From Borreliella valaisiana VS116 (lineage in GTDB: Bacteria; Spirochaetota; Spirochaetia; Borreliales; Borreliaceae): 64,000 nucleotides of DNA. Of the stretch, positions 37,433 through 46,339 are shown piece after piece. The number at the start of each line of letters is the position of its first letter. The stretch's first letter is position 1. The DNA lies in assembly GCF_000170955.2 (NCBI RefSeq), contig NZ_ABCY02000001.1, positions 676,194-740,193 on the forward strand, read 5' to 3'. The position numbers and the translations under genes are program-made. The notes under the pieces were generated by a model, which was not told the DNA's origin, ran no database searches, and was given only the letters and a program-made list of their open reading frames with translations.

Positions 37433-38475
37433 TTTAATTCCTGGTTTTTATTAATTATTTTTTTTACGTTTTCAATTTCTAAAGGTATTTTGCTTTTTCG
37501 TTTTGAATTTAGTTTTTCTTTTAGTAAAAGATTGTTAAATAATTTTGCAAGTTCATATACTTTTTCTTCGCTTAAAGTAAAAGGAATTTGAATTTTTCGA
37601 TATTCTAATGGGTCTTGTAAAATTTTTGTCATTAAAATGATAGGATTTAAAAAACTTGCTTTAAAAAATTTATAAAAATTCATTAAAAAAATAGTAAATG
37701 AGGCAAACAATGCAAATAGAAAAATTCCAAGAATAGAATCGCTTTTTCTTTGCAAATATTTATCTATATAAAATTTTGTCTTATCTATTTCTATTACTTT
37801 GTATTCACTAGGACTGTAGTAAACAAATATTTCGTCTGATTTTGAGTATATTATGTTTTCTTTTTCCTTTATTAATAAGATGAAGGGATATTTTTCTTTA
37901 ATGTAAGCTTTTTCATTTATTATTGATATGTTTTTAATAATATTAAATTCTTGTTTTTCTGGTATTGAATTTACAATTTTTGAGCTTGATATTACTATAA
38001 AAAATGTAAATGGTATTAATAAACTCATTGAAAATGTTCTAGCAAATGCTATTAGTATTAAATTCTTTTCTTTTGAATTGTAATAAATTTCTATTATGAG
38101 GTCGTTAAACCTAAGAAGCCTTAAAAATCTTAGTTTAAAAAGCGATAGCATTATTGGATTTAATATGGTTTCGTGGGCGACAATTATGTTTTTAAGCTGA
38201 TATGAACTATAAAATGCTAAAGGAATAAGGCAGTGAATTATATCAAAGAATAGATTGTTTCTGACGTAGATTTCTAATCTTTGGGAAAAGTAAGCTTTGG
38301 TTATTTTATATAAAAAAATGAAAATAAAAATTGTATCAAATAGAAAACCAAGAAATATTAGTGCAAATCGTATTTTGTATGGTAAAAAAAGAATTATTGA
38401 GAGCTCTTCGATTAAGAGTTCAAATATTGAAAAAATTATTATTGCTTTTAAGAAAATCGAAAATTTTTTTACCAT
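37429..38475 (-). CDS. Membrane protein with voltage-sensor-like S1-S4 and HAMP-like tail
   Basis: 348 residues with six hydrophobic helices. Helices 2-4 resemble a voltage-sensor domain: acidic Asp47 in helix 2, the S3-like FFDIIHCLIPLAF with Asp78, and an S4-like segment (108-127) with Lys114, Arg116, Arg119 and Arg122 every third residue. A fifth helix (138-163) is followed by an extracytoplasmic domain (about 165-245), a sixth helix, then a HAMP-like juxtamembrane region (NPIILMTKILQDPLEYRKI). No K+ or Na+ channel pore filter is visible, so it is not an ordinary channel. It may be a voltage- or ligand-responsive sensor. The gene overlaps both neighbours. Confidence 0.72.
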   Translation of the reverse strand: MVKKFSIFLKAIIIFSIFELLIEELSIILFLPYKIRFALIFLGFLFDTIFIFIFLYKITKAYFSQRLEIYVRNNLFFDIIHCLIPLAFYSSYQLKNIIVAHETILNPIMLSLFKLRFLRLLRFNDLIIEIYYNSKEKNLILIAFARTFSMSLLIPFTFFIVISSSKIVNSIPEKQEFNIIKNISIINEKAYIKEKYPFILLIKEKENIIYSKSDEIFVYYSPSEYKVIEIDKTKFYIDKYLQRKSDSILGIFLFALFASFTIFLMNFYKFFKASFLNPIILMTKILQDPLEYRKIQIPFTLSEEKVYELAKLFNNLLLKEKLNSKRKSKIPLEIENVKKIINKNQELK

Positions 38476-39332
38476 TTATTTACCTTAGCTATTTCTAATA
38501 ATTCTTTGATTATTCTTGAATCATATTCTCTAGAACTTGATTGTTTTATTGAAAACCAACTTTCATCATACCCCATAAAACCTTTGACCGGATTGTTTTT
38601 GTATTTTGGAATTCTTGCTCTTGCTGAAAAAATGGCAATTAATGTTGAAATTGGAGACATTGTTTGTAGAATCTCATATTTAAAAAAGCTTTCAATTATG
38701 AGCTTGGCTGTTTTTTCGTCTAGAAAATCGGTATCATTGCTTATTGCTTTTGAAGTAGATTCAATATTTTTAATAGTCAATTCTATTCCTTTTTCAAAGC
38801 AGTATTTAATTACCAGTACTTTCAAGAGAAGTAATATCTTTAAATAATTTTTTATGATCTCGGATGAATAAAGGGTTTTATTTTCCTTTTGTATTAAATA
38901 TATTGTATAAGAGTTTTTTCCCTCAAATAGTTTGTTTATGTAAAAGGTAATGTATCCATTGCTTATAGTATTAAAATTATAAAAAAATTCTTTTCTTAAA
39001 GACGAGTTAATTTTAACAAAATTAAATATCAAATTTAAGTCGTTTTTTGTTAATTCTTTACTAAAAAGAGGCTTTACAATGTTAAAATCAATAGCTTCAA
39101 TACCAGATAAAACAAATGGTGTAATCATTATATCTGTTTTATCTTTGATGTATTGAATTAGATCTTTAAGTTCTGATTCAAAATTATTTTTAATAAATGT
39201 AGCAATAGTTTTTTTGTTTTCTTTTAAATAATTGAGCATTTCAATTTCTTTTTCTATAGCAGATAAACTTTTTATGCTTTCATGATTGAATAGATAATGA
39301 TATAGGTAAGAAAAATATGGTTTTGCATTCAT
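38469..39332 (-). CDS. Unknown 287-residue protein
   Basis: No family recognised. It is a largely helical, soluble-looking protein with conserved-looking stretches near the end (ISTLIAIFSARARIPKYKN, FMGYDESWFSI). It overlaps gph by four bases upstream and the voltage-sensor-like gene by seven bases downstream, so it is translated as part of that operon. A role in the same membrane process is only an inference. Orthologue of BB_0675 by position. Confidence 0.76.
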   Translation of the reverse strand: MNAKPYFSYLYHYLFNHESIKSLSAIEKEIEMLNYLKENKKTIATFIKNNFESELKDLIQYIKDKTDIMITPFVLSGIEAIDFNIVKPLFSKELTKNDLNLIFNFVKINSSLRKEFFYNFNTISNGYITFYINKLFEGKNSYTIYLIQKENKTLYSSEIIKNYLKILLLLKVLVIKYCFEKGIELTIKNIESTSKAISNDTDFLDEKTAKLIIESFFKYEILQTMSPISTLIAIFSARARIPKYKNNPVKGFMGYDESWFSIKQSSSREYDSRIIKELLEIAKVNKW

Positions 39333-39991
39333 TTGATTAGGTCCAATAGTTCAAGCGGCTTGTGGATTATATGTTTTGCTCCATTTTGTTTTAATTCTTG
39401 AACACTTCTAAATCCCCAAGAAACTCCTATTGGTATAAATCCAGCGTTTAGTGCAGTTAGCATGTCCACATCGCTGTCTCCAATGTATGCAATTTCTTCT
39501 TTTTGGACATTTAATTCTAATATCATATCAAGAGCATTCTCAGGATCCGGTTTTGGTGGAAATTTTTTTGAATAACCTCTGATTTCAAAAAATAATATAT
39601 TTTCAAAAATATTATTTACCAAATTTATTAATTCTTTATGATTTTTATTGCTTAAAATTCCAATTGGAATTTTAAGTTTATTCATATTTTCTAAAAGGTT
39701 TTTTATGTTTTCATATGGTTGTGTTTGAGATGAAAGATTTTTATTGTATTCTTTTACAAATTCTTTGTAGAGCTTGTCTTGTAAATTGGGATTATTATAT
39801 TCAAGAGATAATAGCTTTAGAGTGTCTATTACAAATTTGTCAAATCCTCTGCCAACAAGAGCATTGAATTTGTTTAGTTCAATTTTATTGAATCCCAAGT
39901 TTGAAAGAGCAGAATTCATTGAGAATGCAATATCCATGATGCTATTTACCAGGGTTCCATCCATATCAAAAATGCAGGCTTTGATTTTCAT
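39329..39991 (-). CDS. gph: HAD-family phosphatase, phosphoglycolate phosphatase-like
   Basis: 220 residues with the HAD motifs: motif I FDMDGTLVNS (nucleophile Asp9, general acid Asp11), motif II ILSNKNHKE, motif III Lys in the GYSKKFPPKPDP region, and motif IV IGDSDVDM. The C1-type helical cap lies between motifs I and II. It resembles Gph and PgmB/PpaX proteins, so the true substrate could be phosphoglycolate or another small phosphate ester. It is the first gene of a four-gene minus-strand operon and is divergent from the ABC transporter operon. Confidence 0.85.
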   Translation of the reverse strand: MKIKACIFDMDGTLVNSIMDIAFSMNSALSNLGFNKIELNKFNALVGRGFDKFVIDTLKLLSLEYNNPNLQDKLYKEFVKEYNKNLSSQTQPYENIKNLLENMNKLKIPIGILSNKNHKELINLVNNIFENILFFEIRGYSKKFPPKPDPENALDMILELNVQKEEIAYIGDSDVDMLTALNAGFIPIGVSWGFRSVQELKQNGAKHIIHKPLELLDLIK

Positions 39992-40142
39992 AGTACTCTC
40001 TTTTATAATAGTTTATTCATTATTTTATTTTAGCATTAATTTGCTCTCTTTATTAAGGTTTTTATCTTTTAAGCATTTTTTATTTACTAATAATTAATTT
40101 TTATGAATAGTTTATTTTGTTTATTAAAATGCAAAAATGCTA

Positions 40143-40171
40143 TTGAAAATATAAACTTTAAGTTTTATTAT
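40143..40171 (+). promoter_or_regulatory. Promoter of the nucleoside/sugar ABC transporter with a palindrome in the spacer
   Basis: TTGAAA (40143-40148) and TATTAT (40166-40171) are 17 bp apart, each 5/6 to consensus. The spacer contains the perfect 6-1-6 palindrome aaactttaagttt (40153-40165), ending directly before the -10. This is a classic repressor position. Transcription would start near 40178, leaving a leader of about 55 nt. Confidence 0.6.
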
Positions 40172-40233
40172 ATTTTATTAGAATATATTATGGTAAGGTA
40201 TTTGCATTGTATGTTTATTAGGGTTAAATCTTA

Positions 40234-41844
40234 GTGAAAGAAGATATTTTGGTATTAGAAAATATTACAAAAAAGTATGGTGATTTTATTGCCAATGATA
40301 ATGTTTCTATTAAATTTAAGGCAGGCGAAGTTCATGCTATTCTTGGAGAAAATGGTGCTGGAAAAACTACTTTAATGAAGACTATTTATGGGATTCATCA
40401 AGTAAATAGTGGCAAAATTATTTTAAAAGGCCAAAAACTAAACTTTAAAGATTCAAGCGAGGCTATTCGAAATGGGATTGGAATGGTTTTTCAACATTTT
40501 ATGTTAATCCCCCAATTTACTGCTGTTCAGAATATTATTTTAGGGTATGAAAATTCAAAATTTGGTTTTCTTGATTACAAACAAGCTAGAAGGAAAATAA
40601 ATTATCTTTCAGAAAAGTATGGTTTAAAGATAGATTTAGAGAAAAAGATTGAAGACTTAAGTGTTGGTATGGAACAAAAAATAGAAATATTGAAAGTTCT
40701 TTATAGAAATGCAGATATTATTATTTTTGACGAACCTACTGCGGTGCTTGCTCCAAGTGAGGTTGATGATTTTATGAATATTTTAAAAGTACTCGCTAAA
40801 GAGGGTCATACTGTAATACTTATTACTCATAAAATAAAAGAAATTAGGTTTATTGCAAAGCGATGTACAATTATGCGCCTTGGAAAAGCTGTAAAAACTG
40901 TTGATCTTGATGAGATTAATGATAAAGATCTTATAAAATTAATGATAGGCAAAGAGATTACACTACGCTCATCTAAAATTCAATTTGAAAATCATTTTAA
41001 TGTTCTTGAAATAAGAAATTTAAGTGTTAAAGATGAGAGAGGAATTTTAAAAGTTAAAGACGTTAATCTTAATCTGAGAAATGGTGAAATTCTTGGGATA
41101 TCAGGCATTGAGGGAAGTGGTCAAGAGGATTTAGTTGATGCAATTTTGGGTTTAAAAAGCATCTTTAAGGGCGATATTTTTAAAAGAAATTCTTCGGGTA
41201 ATTTGGAATCTTTAAAAGGTTTAACGATTAAGCAAATAATAGATAAAAAAATTGGCAATATTCCTTCGGACAGGCAAAAGCACGGTCTTATTTTAGAATT
41301 TAATGTTATGCAAAATGTTGGGCTTAAGAGCTTTGATAATCTTGATTATTTGGGATTAAAAAAAATTCATTCAAAGAGTAATTTTGATTTAAAATTTAAT
41401 TTTCTCAATTTCATTAAAAGGCAATTTCATAAGGTTAAAAAACAATTCGTGGGGTTTAATTTTAACATTTTAAAGAAAATGAGCAACCAACTTGTAAATT
41501 ATTTTGATATTAGACCAAGAAATATTTTAAGTAAGGTGAAATATTTATCTGGAGGCAATCAGCAAAAAGTTATTATTGCTCGTGAGATTAGTTTAGAACC
41601 GGATATTCTTTTGGCTATTCAGCCTACAAGAGGTCTTGATGTTGGAGCTGTTGAAAATATTTATAAAAGAATAATAGAGCAAAGAGATGCGGGTAGATCT
41701 GTTTTGTTGGTTTCTCTTGAACTTGATGAGCTTGTTAATGTTTGTGATAGAATAGCTGTAATGCACGATGGAAGAATAGTGGGTATTTTAGAGGACAATT
41801 TTGATATTGATGTTATTGGTAAAATGATGATAGGTTTAAGCTAA
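40234..41844 (+). CDS. mglA: ABC transporter ATPase (BmpA/Med-linked nucleoside or simple-sugar type)
   Basis: 536 residues with two ABC domains, as in MglA/RbsA/YufO. Domain 1 has Walker A GENGAGKTT near 42, signature LSVGMEQK and FDEPTAVLAP. Domain 2 has the non-canonical ISGIEGSGQED in the Walker A position, signature LSGGNQQK and Walker B AIQPTRGLDVG. Only the first site looks fully catalytic. The permeases that follow belong to the nucleoside-importer branch, whose binding proteins in this genus are the Bmp lipoproteins encoded elsewhere. The start is GTG at 40234, with TAGGG ten bases before. Confidence 0.88.
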   Translation: MKEDILVLENITKKYGDFIANDNVSIKFKAGEVHAILGENGAGKTTLMKTIYGIHQVNSGKIILKGQKLNFKDSSEAIRNGIGMVFQHFMLIPQFTAVQNIILGYENSKFGFLDYKQARRKINYLSEKYGLKIDLEKKIEDLSVGMEQKIEILKVLYRNADIIIFDEPTAVLAPSEVDDFMNILKVLAKEGHTVILITHKIKEIRFIAKRCTIMRLGKAVKTVDLDEINDKDLIKLMIGKEITLRSSKIQFENHFNVLEIRNLSVKDERGILKVKDVNLNLRNGEILGISGIEGSGQEDLVDAILGLKSIFKGDIFKRNSSGNLESLKGLTIKQIIDKKIGNIPSDRQKHGLILEFNVMQNVGLKSFDNLDYLGLKKIHSKSNFDLKFNFLNFIKRQFHKVKKQFVGFNFNILKKMSNQLVNYFDIRPRNILSKVKYLSGGNQQKVIIAREISLEPDILLAIQPTRGLDVGAVENIYKRIIEQRDAGRSVLLVSLELDELVNVCDRIAVMHDGRIVGILEDNFDIDVIGKMMIGLS

Positions 41845-42996
41845 ATGATAATTATTAAAAACGTATGCAGTAAATTTATATTGAAGTTTTTAAATTCTTC
41901 AGCATTTGTTAGTGTTTTTGCTTTATTTGTTGGATTTTTGGTTGTTGGTTTAGTGGTAATGATGTTTGGTTATTCTCCTTTTAGAATGTATTTTATAATT
42001 CTGGAGATTATCTTTTCGTCTCCCAAACATTTAGGTTATATTTTAAGTTATGCAGCTCCTTTGATTTTTACAGGCCTTTCTATTGGCATTTCTTTAAAAA
42101 CAGGTCTTTTCAATATTGGAGTTGAATCTCAGTTTATATTAGGATCTATTGTTGCCTTAATAGCATCGATTTCACTTGATTTGCCCCCAATTTTACATGT
42201 AATTGCTATTTTTGTTGTTACTTTTTTAGCATCGGGTAGTTTAGGAATTTTAATTGGATATTTAAAAGCTCAATTCAATATTAGCGAAGTGATTTCAGGA
42301 ATAATGCTTAATTGGGTATTATTTCATTTGAATAATATAATTTTAGATTTTAGTTTTATTAAAAGAGATAATAGTGATTTTTCAAAGTCCATTAAAGAAA
42401 GTGCATTTATTGATTTTTTAGGTTCTTGGAAACTTTCACCAGAAGGTCTTGCTTATAGATCTTCTCATCCTTTTATTAATGAGCTTTTAAAAGCACCTCT
42501 TCATTTTGGAATAATTTTGGGTATAATTTTTGCTATTTTAATATGGTTTTTGCTTAATAAAACTATTATTGGATTTAAAATAAATGCCATAGGAGGTAAT
42601 ATTGAAGCTTCAAGACGTATGGGCATTAATGTAAAAGCCGTGCTAATCTTTTCAATGTTTCTCTCAGCAGCTGTTGCAGGTCTTGCTGGCGCTGTTCAAA
42701 TTATGGGTGTTAATAAAGCAATATATAAGCTTTCTTATATGGAAGGAATTGGTTTTAATGGAATAGCTGTTTCTTTGATAGGAAACAATTCTCCGATTGG
42801 CATAATATTTTCTAGTATTCTTTTTTCTGTATTGCTTTATGGAAGCAGTAGAGTTCAAAGTCTAATGGGTCTTCCATCTTCAATTGTATCTTTTATGATG
42901 GGAATAATTGTTCTTGTAATTTCTGCTAGTTATTTTTTAAATAAAATCTTTTTAAAAGGTGTTAAGGGTGTCAAATATAATAATATTCTTGATTAG
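41845..42996 (+). CDS. ABC transporter permease (nucleoside/simple-sugar type), subunit 1
   Basis: 383-residue BPD_transp_2-type permease with about nine membrane helices. Typical motifs are SYAAPLIFTGLSIGISLKTG, FNIGVESQF and GGNIEASRRMGINVK. It forms the membrane channel with the next gene product. The ATG directly follows the ATPase stop codon (TAAATG). The sequence LAGAVQIMGVNKA near 280 is typical of nucleoside-transporter permeases such as YufP, which argues for purine nucleoside import. Confidence 0.87.
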   Translation: MIIIKNVCSKFILKFLNSSAFVSVFALFVGFLVVGLVVMMFGYSPFRMYFIILEIIFSSPKHLGYILSYAAPLIFTGLSIGISLKTGLFNIGVESQFILGSIVALIASISLDLPPILHVIAIFVVTFLASGSLGILIGYLKAQFNISEVISGIMLNWVLFHLNNIILDFSFIKRDNSDFSKSIKESAFIDFLGSWKLSPEGLAYRSSHPFINELLKAPLHFGIILGIIFAILIWFLLNKTIIGFKINAIGGNIEASRRMGINVKAVLIFSMFLSAAVAGLAGAVQIMGVNKAIYKLSYMEGIGFNGIAVSLIGNNSPIGIIFSSILFSVLLYGSSRVQSLMGLPSSIVSFMMGIIVLVISASYFLNKIFLKGVKGVKYNNILD

Positions 42997-43894
42997 TGAA
43001 ACTCTAATAAATTCTCAAACTTTAATTTTAGCTGGCCTTGGGGGTCTTATAAGTGAGAAGAGTGGAATTATTAATATTGGACTTGAAGGAATAATGACAA
43101 TAGGGGCCTTTTCAGGAGCTACAGTTGCATATTTTACAAATGACCCATTATTTTCAATTTTTGTTGGTGGATTAGCAGGGTTTACTCTTGCCATTTTACA
43201 CGCTGTTTTTACAATTTTTTTAAAATCAGATCAAATTATAACCGGAATGGCACTTAATTTTTTAGGGCCCGCTATTGCTGTTTTTGTAAGCACTTTGATT
43301 TTTTCTTCTATTTCAACTCCACCTATAGAAATAAAGTTGCCGATACTTTTTGATGGAATTTTAAGCAAAACGTCTTTCGTATTTCAAATTTTTGGTAAAA
43401 GATATTCTGTATATATTGCAATGCTAGGTGTGGTTTTATTTCATATTATTTTCAAATATACTAAAATTGGACTTAGAATTAATGCTAGCGGTGAAAATCC
43501 AGAGGTATTAGAGTCTGTTGGAGTTAGTGTAAATAAAATTAGATTTTTTTGTGTTCTTTCAAGTGGGTTTTTAGCAGGGATTTCAGGTGCTGTTCTTACA
43601 ACAGTGATCGCATCAAGCTATGTACAAGGGGTTACGGGTGGACAAGGTTTTATTGCTATTGTAATGTTGATTTTTGGAAAATGGACTCCTTTGGGAATTT
43701 TAATAGGTAGTTTTTTGTTTTCATTTGTGAAAACTTTGTCAATTGTTTTGGCCCAATCGCCTTTTTTATCTTTAATAATGCCTCCTAAAATGTTAGTTAT
43801 TACTCCATATTTAATTATTATTTTAAGTCTTATTTTTTTTTCAAAAAGAAATTATGCGCCTAAATTTTTAGGAATACCCTATAAAAAGCATTGA
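42968..43894 (+). CDS. ABC transporter permease (nucleoside/simple-sugar type), subunit 2
   Basis: 308-residue permease of the same family, with SEKSGIINIGLEGIM, RINASGENPEVLESVGV and GFLAGISGAVLTT motifs matching YufQ-type proteins. It pairs with subunit 1. The frame opens at a GTG at 42959, but AAAAGG (42954-42959) overlaps that codon. The GTG at 42968 has eight-base spacing and is preferred. It overlaps subunit 1 by 29 nt. A terminator follows. Confidence 0.87.
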   Translation: MSNIIIFLISETLINSQTLILAGLGGLISEKSGIINIGLEGIMTIGAFSGATVAYFTNDPLFSIFVGGLAGFTLAILHAVFTIFLKSDQIITGMALNFLGPAIAVFVSTLIFSSISTPPIEIKLPILFDGILSKTSFVFQIFGKRYSVYIAMLGVVLFHIIFKYTKIGLRINASGENPEVLESVGVSVNKIRFFCVLSSGFLAGISGAVLTTVIASSYVQGVTGGQGFIAIVMLIFGKWTPLGILIGSFLFSFVKTLSIVLAQSPFLSLIMPPKMLVITPYLIIILSLIFFSKRNYAPKFLGIPYKKH

Positions 43895-43932
43895 CAGTTA
43901 ATAATAGTTTATAATTTGTTTTCCATGTTTTG

Positions 43933-43967
43933 AAAATTCTTTTAATTTTTTAAGAGTTTTTAATTTT
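43933..43967 (+). terminator. Terminator after the ABC transporter operon
   Basis: aaaattctt (43933-43941) pairs with aagagtttt (43952-43960), one G-T included, around a ten-base loop. A T-rich run (taatttttt) follows. It lies 38 nt after the permease stop and before the chemoreceptor operon. Confidence 0.55.
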
Positions 43968-44050
43968 TTGCTGTAAAATTTTTTTTGATACCCTTTCGGT
44001 CTTGAGTTTGTTTGATTAAATAAAGTAGATGATTTGTGAGGTAGTTTATT

Positions 44051-46309
44051 ATGTTGTTGAAGCTTAAGTATAGTTTTGTTGGATTTTTATTGTTGTTTTT
44101 AATTTTTATACTATTACTTTTTTCTATGATTTTTAATTTTATTTTATGTGGTTATTTAGAAGATTATTATAAGCAACTTACAAGGGCGCAATTAAGAAGA
44201 GCAGCTTTTTCTACACAATCTTTTTTGGATACTCTGTATGTTATAATCAACGGCGCGGCTTCTAATTTGGCACTTGAAACCGTATCAGAATTTGCAATTT
44301 CTGAGAATAGAGGAAAAGATTTTTCTGAGTCTGAATTAGTAGATTTAAGAAAAAATTCAAAATTTGTTATTGATACTGTAAAGGTGGATAAAAAATATCG
44401 ACAATACGTATACAATTTTATGGCCAATCTTAAAAATGATACCTTTTTTGAAGAATTTGCGTTTTTTGATTTTGAAGGAAGAATAATTGTTAGCACAAGG
44501 CATGAAAATAATATGGATTTTGGGCATTCTGAGGCTAATGCTAATTATTTTAAAAAAGCGATTGAGGATTATAAGCAAAACCAATTAAAATTTATAGGCT
44601 GGTATTCAAATCTTTCTGAAGGAATATCCGCAGAGGTTGCTATTAGGTCTAGACAAAGCGAAAAAAAGGCTTTTGCAATAATTGTGCCTGTATACTCTCC
44701 AGAAGATAAACTTGTTTGTGGATATTTGGCTGGATATTTGCTTAATGATATTTTAGCAGATAGTTTTGATAGATTTAGATTCGGTTTTTATAAAAGAGGC
44801 AATTTTATTTATGTGGACCCTAATAATATAGCGGTTAATCCTTTTGAAGAATACAATGAAACTAGTAGGGTTAGTTCTAAATTTTTAAATGTTCTTAAAG
44901 ATGTATTTTCTAAGCCACCTCTTTTATCAAGTATTCCTACCGAAGTATCGGTTTACACTATTGATAGAATATTATTCTCCGAAATGGGAGAAGAGTGTTA
45001 TTATGCACTGTTACCCATAAGTAGTAAATTGGGAGAGAAAAGCGGAGTACTTATTGCTAGGCTTCCTTATAAAGATATTTATGGAGTAATATCTAGCCTA
45101 AAGATTCAGTATGTCTTGTATTCTGTCTTAGGTATTATTGTGTTAAGCGTTGTTCTTTTGATGAGAATAGATAAAATTATTAGTTTCCGTTTAAATAAAA
45201 TTAGAGTTTTAGTTCAAGATATGGTTAATGGAAATTTAGATAAAGATTATGCTCTTGATGATGATGAATTTTTTGATGAGCTTGGTATGTTAAGTCTTCA
45301 GGTTGTGAAAATGAAAAAAGCCATTTCTGGAGCAATTGCGAGCGTTTTGAGAAATATTAGTTATGTAAATAAGGCAAGTTTAGAAGTTGCCAGTTCAAGT
45401 CAAAACTTGAGCTCTAGTGCGTTACAGCAAGCATCTGCTCTTGAAGAAATGTCAGCCAATGTTGAGCAAATAGCGTCAGGTGTCAATATGAGTGCAAATA
45501 ATTCTTATGAAACAGAGCAAATAGCTTTAAAGACAAATGAAAATTCTCAGATAGGTGGTAAGGCTGTCGAAGAATCTGTTATTGCTATGCATGATATTGT
45601 AGAGAAAGTTAGTGTTATTGAAGAAATAGCTAGAAAGACTAATTTGCTTGCTTTAAATGCTGCTATTGAAGCTGCAAGAGCAGGTGATGAAGGAAAGGGA
45701 TTTGCTGTTGTGGCTAGTGAGATTAGAAAGTTGGCTGATCTTAGTAAAATTTCGGCTCTTGAGATTGGAGAGTTAGTTGAAGATAACTCTAAGGTAGCAA
45801 CTGAAGCGGGAGTGATATTTAAAGAAATGTTGCCCGAAATAGAAGAAACAGCTAATCTTGTTAAGAAGATTTCAGAAGGTAGTTCTAATCAGAGCGATCA
45901 GATTGCTCAATTTAAAATGGCTTTAGACCAGGTTGGAGAAGTTGTTCAGTCTTCAGCTTCAAGTAGTGAACAACTTTCTAGCATGTCTGATAAAATGCTA
46001 GAAAAGTCTAAGGAACTTAGAAAATCTGTATTATTTTTCAAAATTAAAGATTCTAAGATTGAAAATCTAGGAGAAGGTGATTATGATTTCAGAGCAATAA
46101 ATTGTCCAGAAAATTCTTTTAAAGATGAAAATCAAAATTTTAAAAGTAATGAAATTTCTACTTTAAATGGCAGTAGGCATAATAATTATTCTTTAAGTAT
46201 TGAGGACGAGTCTTCTATAAGAACTATTAATAAGAGAGTTGATCCTAAAAAAGCTATTGATATTGCTGATAAGGATTTAAATTTTGATGATGATTTTTCA
46301 GAGTTTTAG
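44051..46309 (+). CDS. Methyl-accepting chemotaxis protein, first of a tandem pair
   Basis: 752-residue chemoreceptor. Two membrane helices (about 10-32 and 350-372) flank a large extracytoplasmic sensor of the dCache type. A HAMP region (about 375-430) and a coiled-coil signalling domain follow, with the conserved hairpin tip [28 protein letters not shown] written here in two parts: [18 protein letters not shown] then [10 protein letters not shown]. An acidic tail (DDDFSEF) ends the protein. It signals through CheW to CheA2. The ligand is unknown. Another receptor starts 30 nt later. Orthologue of BB_0680 by position. Confidence 0.92.
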   Translation: MLLKLKYSFVGFLLLFLIFILLLFSMIFNFILCGYLEDYYKQLTRAQLRRAAFSTQSFLDTLYVIINGAASNLALETVSEFAISENRGKDFSESELVDLRKNSKFVIDTVKVDKKYRQYVYNFMANLKNDTFFEEFAFFDFEGRIIVSTRHENNMDFGHSEANANYFKKAIEDYKQNQLKFIGWYSNLSEGISAEVAIRSRQSEKKAFAIIVPVYSPEDKLVCGYLAGYLLNDILADSFDRFRFGFYKRGNFIYVDPNNIAVNPFEEYNETSRVSSKFLNVLKDVFSKPPLLSSIPTEVSVYTIDRILFSEMGEECYYALLPISSKLGEKSGVLIARLPYKDIYGVISSLKIQYVLYSVLGIIVLSVVLLMRIDKIISFRLNKIRVLVQDMVNGNLDKDYALDDDEFFDELGMLSLQVVKMKKAISGAIASVLRNISYVNKASLEVASSSQNLSSSALQQASALEEMSANVEQIASGVNMSANNSYETEQIALKTNENSQIGGKAVEESVIAMHDIVEKVSVIEEIARKTNLLALNAAIEAARAGDEGKGFAVVASEIRKLADLSKISALEIGELVEDNSKVATEAGVIFKEMLPEIEETANLVKKISEGSSNQSDQIAQFKMALDQVGEVVQSSASSSEQLSSMSDKMLEKSKELRKSVLFFKIKDSKIENLGEGDYDFRAINCPENSFKDENQNFKSNEISTLNGSRHNNYSLSIEDESSIRTINKRVDPKKAIDIADKDLNFDDDFSEF

Positions 46310-46339
46310 AATTTATTTTTTGAAAAAGAGGTGGTTAGT

